A DNA stretch of 64,000 nt from CAZZKJ01 sp964654695. GTDB lineage: Bacteria > Krumholzibacteriota > Krumholzibacteriia > WVZY01. The stretch is from positions 1 to 64,000 of the forward strand of contig CAZZKJ010000005.1 in assembly GCA_964654695.1 (NCBI GenBank), in the 5' to 3' direction. Within the stretch, counting starts at the first letter, position 1. Each line of letters starts with the position of its first letter. The notes under the pieces are model-generated. The model searched no databases. It was not told where the DNA came from and worked only from the letters and a program-made list of their open reading frames with translations. This document shows, in pieces, positions 62,661-64,000 of this stretch. A program made the translations under genes and the position numbers.

Positions 62661-63985
62661 AAGAACACCTTGAAATTATTTCTCTAAATGATCCTTCCCT
62701 GATGGGAATAAAGGAAGACCTACTGCGAGCAGGCGACAGGATAATAGGTATTAACGGGCATAATATAGGCGATCAACTGGATTTTTATTATTACTGTGAC
62801 GGCTTGGACAGGGCGTCTTTGAAAATCAGAAAACGCAATGGAATGATGCGCGAGATTACTCTGGATTCAGAAACGCTTCGGGCTCTCGATATAAAATTTG
62901 CGCCAATGAAGTTTCAAAGATGCCGCAATAAATGTCCATTTTGCTTCGTCGACCAGATGCCAAAAGGTCTTCGTCCATCTTTATATTTAAAGGATGAGGA
63001 TTACAGGCTGGGATTCCTGTACGGCAATTATACCACAATGAACGATATATCCGATACGGAGATCGATCAGATTGTTGTTCAAAATCGCCAGCCTCAATAC
63101 GTATCGGTTCATGCAATCGATCCCGGGATCAGGGAAAACATTTTTGGGCGCCCCATCAAGCGCAACATTATGGATACATTGAGAAAACTTACGTCCGCAG
63201 AAATTGGAATTCATGCACAGATAGTCCTTTGCCCCGGATTGAACGACGGCAGGTCGCTGGAAGATACGGTGGAAGCTCTAGAAAGCCTTGGCAGTGGCAT
63301 TCTGAGCTTATCCGTCGTTCCCGTCGGGCTTACACGGTACAGGGAAGGACTCCCCGAAATCAGACGTTTTAAGACGGAAGAATATCCCGTTATCATCGAT
63401 CAGGTCGAATCTTTTCAGAGCGCTTTTCTGGACTCGCCGAGAAAGAGCCGTTTCGTTTTTCTATCCGATGAATGGTACTTGGGTTCGGACAGCTCTTTGC
63501 CGTCTTCGGTAGCTTACGAAGGATTTCCTCAGATTGACAACGGCGTGGGAATGTCTCGCGATTTCATAGAATCCTCGCTTCTCGATTTGGCTGATTATCC
63601 TCCTCCCATCGACTTGGGCCTTGCGGTAATCGCAACAGGGGAATTAGGAGCGCGTGTTTTCAATAATTATATTTTCCCGGCCTTGGAGAATGATGGAGTT
63701 GTCACGATGCCGGATCTGCGAGAAGTCGAAAACAAATTTTTCGGTACCGGCGTGACTGTGTCCGGGCTTCTGGTTTTTGAGGATCTTGTCGAAGCTCTTA
63801 AGGACATCGATGCCGATACGGTAATATTTCTTCCGCCTAATACTTTGAACTACGAAGGAAGATTCATCGACGGTCCTAATATGGAGCACTTTGCCCATGA
63901 AATCGAAGCTTCGGTTATAATACCGGAATCTTCGCTGGTAAAGAATCTGCATTCGATGACGCAAAATGGAGGGAGAAATGCATGA
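62657..63985 (+). CDS. DUF512 radical-SAM-like protein with PDZ domain
   Basis: A 442-residue protein of the DUF512 family. A PDZ-like N-terminus (about 1-60, LLRAGDRIIGINGHNIGDQL) precedes a radical-SAM/Fe-S core with CRNKCPFC (Cys89, Cys93, Cys96) in RCRNKCPFCFVDQMPKGLR, then YVSVHAIDPGIRENIFG and IVLCPGLNDG. The C-terminal part (DUF512 proper) shows VAVIATGELGARVFNN-like and FFGTGVTVSGLL, LPPNTLNYEGRFIDG. It is widely found next to the der (EngA) GTPase gene in anaerobes; substrate unknown. ATGA overlap with the preceding lipoprotein gene and with the next start at 63982. Confidence 0.88.
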   Translation: MKEHLEIISLNDPSLMGIKEDLLRAGDRIIGINGHNIGDQLDFYYYCDGLDRASLKIRKRNGMMREITLDSETLRALDIKFAPMKFQRCRNKCPFCFVDQMPKGLRPSLYLKDEDYRLGFLYGNYTTMNDISDTEIDQIVVQNRQPQYVSVHAIDPGIRENIFGRPIKRNIMDTLRKLTSAEIGIHAQIVLCPGLNDGRSLEDTVEALESLGSGILSLSVVPVGLTRYREGLPEIRRFKTEEYPVIIDQVESFQSAFLDSPRKSRFVFLSDEWYLGSDSSLPSSVAYEGFPQIDNGVGMSRDFIESSLLDLADYPPPIDLGLAVIATGELGARVFNNYIFPALENDGVVTMPDLREVENKFFGTGVTVSGLLVFEDLVEALKDIDADTVIFLPPNTLNYEGRFIDGPNMEHFAHEIEASVIIPESSLVKNLHSMTQNGGRNA

Positions 63986-64000
63986 AAGCTCTCCCCAAAG
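63982..64000 (+). CDS. Start of a downstream gene (partial), possibly der
   Basis: ATG 63982 overlaps the previous stop as ATGA and codes MKALPK before the window ends. In many genomes the DUF512 gene is followed by der, whose product begins with a few residues before VAIVGRPNVGKS, so der is a reasonable guess, but six codons cannot prove it. Confidence 0.3.

Noticed and set aside
1..64000. Search for CRISPR arrays, insertion sequences, prophage, toxin-antitoxin or defence genes
   Set aside because: None seen; the only recombinases are the Xer pair and no direct-repeat arrays other than coding propeller and TPR repeats were noticed.

Overview
The window is a dense, almost purely chromosomal stretch of housekeeping and cell-envelope genes from an uncultured-looking Gram-negative (diderm) bacterium. 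There are about 47 genes, one tRNA, no insertion sequence, no prophage, no CRISPR array, no restriction or defence genes, and no gene-free gap above 300 bases. Nearly all genes are on the + strand with short gaps or 4-base ATGA overlaps; only a LysM lytic transglycosylase and rpsT are on the minus strand. A diderm cell is indicated by a LapA-LapB pair (LPS assembly control), a PorV/UPF0164-type outer-membrane protein, an Omp85-like barrel, two SLT lytic transglycosylases and a SPOR protein. SecA carries the long insertion I associate with Bacteroidetes/Chlorobi-type SecA. Together these suggest a candidate phylum in or near the FCB group; this is inference, since no rRNA is present.

Layout. 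1-8.7 kb: FliA-type sigma factor, a sigma-54 activator with a degenerate receiver, a PorV-like protein, a minus-strand LysM transglycosylase, an active-looking diguanylate cyclase and a short ComEC. 8.8-13.5 kb: purine block purN-purC-purH-guaA. 13.5-21.8 kb: a poorly characterised envelope block (TPR-SLT transglycosylase, NHL propeller, polyprenol/diacylglycerol-kinase-like protein, TPR protein, J-domain-TPR protein, membrane-anchored PQQ propeller) and a cold-shock protein. 22-32.3 kb: secA, smg-like gene, then topA-trmFO-xerC-hslV-hslU, an order also found in Firmicutes. 32.3-41.5 kb: argF, an Ig-like lipoprotein, dapF-dapA-dapB, a giant protease/propeller/barrel fusion, and proS, closed by a bidirectional terminator shared with rpsT.

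41.8-47.5 kb: xerD, trpS, scpA-scpB-rluB (chromosome segregation and rRNA modification) and hisC. 47.5-53.8 kb: a fused cmk-plsC gene, rpsA with a strong terminator, lapA-lapB and a TPR-SPOR protein. 53.8-61.8 kb: mutS, a Rossmann/GAF/degenerate-GGDEF protein, mutL and miaA. The end holds tRNA-Gly(CCC), a TPR lipoprotein, a DUF512 radical-SAM/PDZ protein and the first codons of a further gene.

Several starts were set downstream of the longest open frame using Shine-Dalgarno sites and family N-termini (rpsA, hslU, xerC, xerD, rluB, trpS, dapB, both transglycosylases and the tRNA-adjacent lipoprotein). The least conventional items are the protease-propeller-barrel fusion, the 40-residue-periodic PQQ membrane protein beside a J-domain protein, the pseudo-GGDEF protein between mutS and mutL, a MiaA whose P-loop glycine is arginine, and a four-cysteine insertion in SecA.
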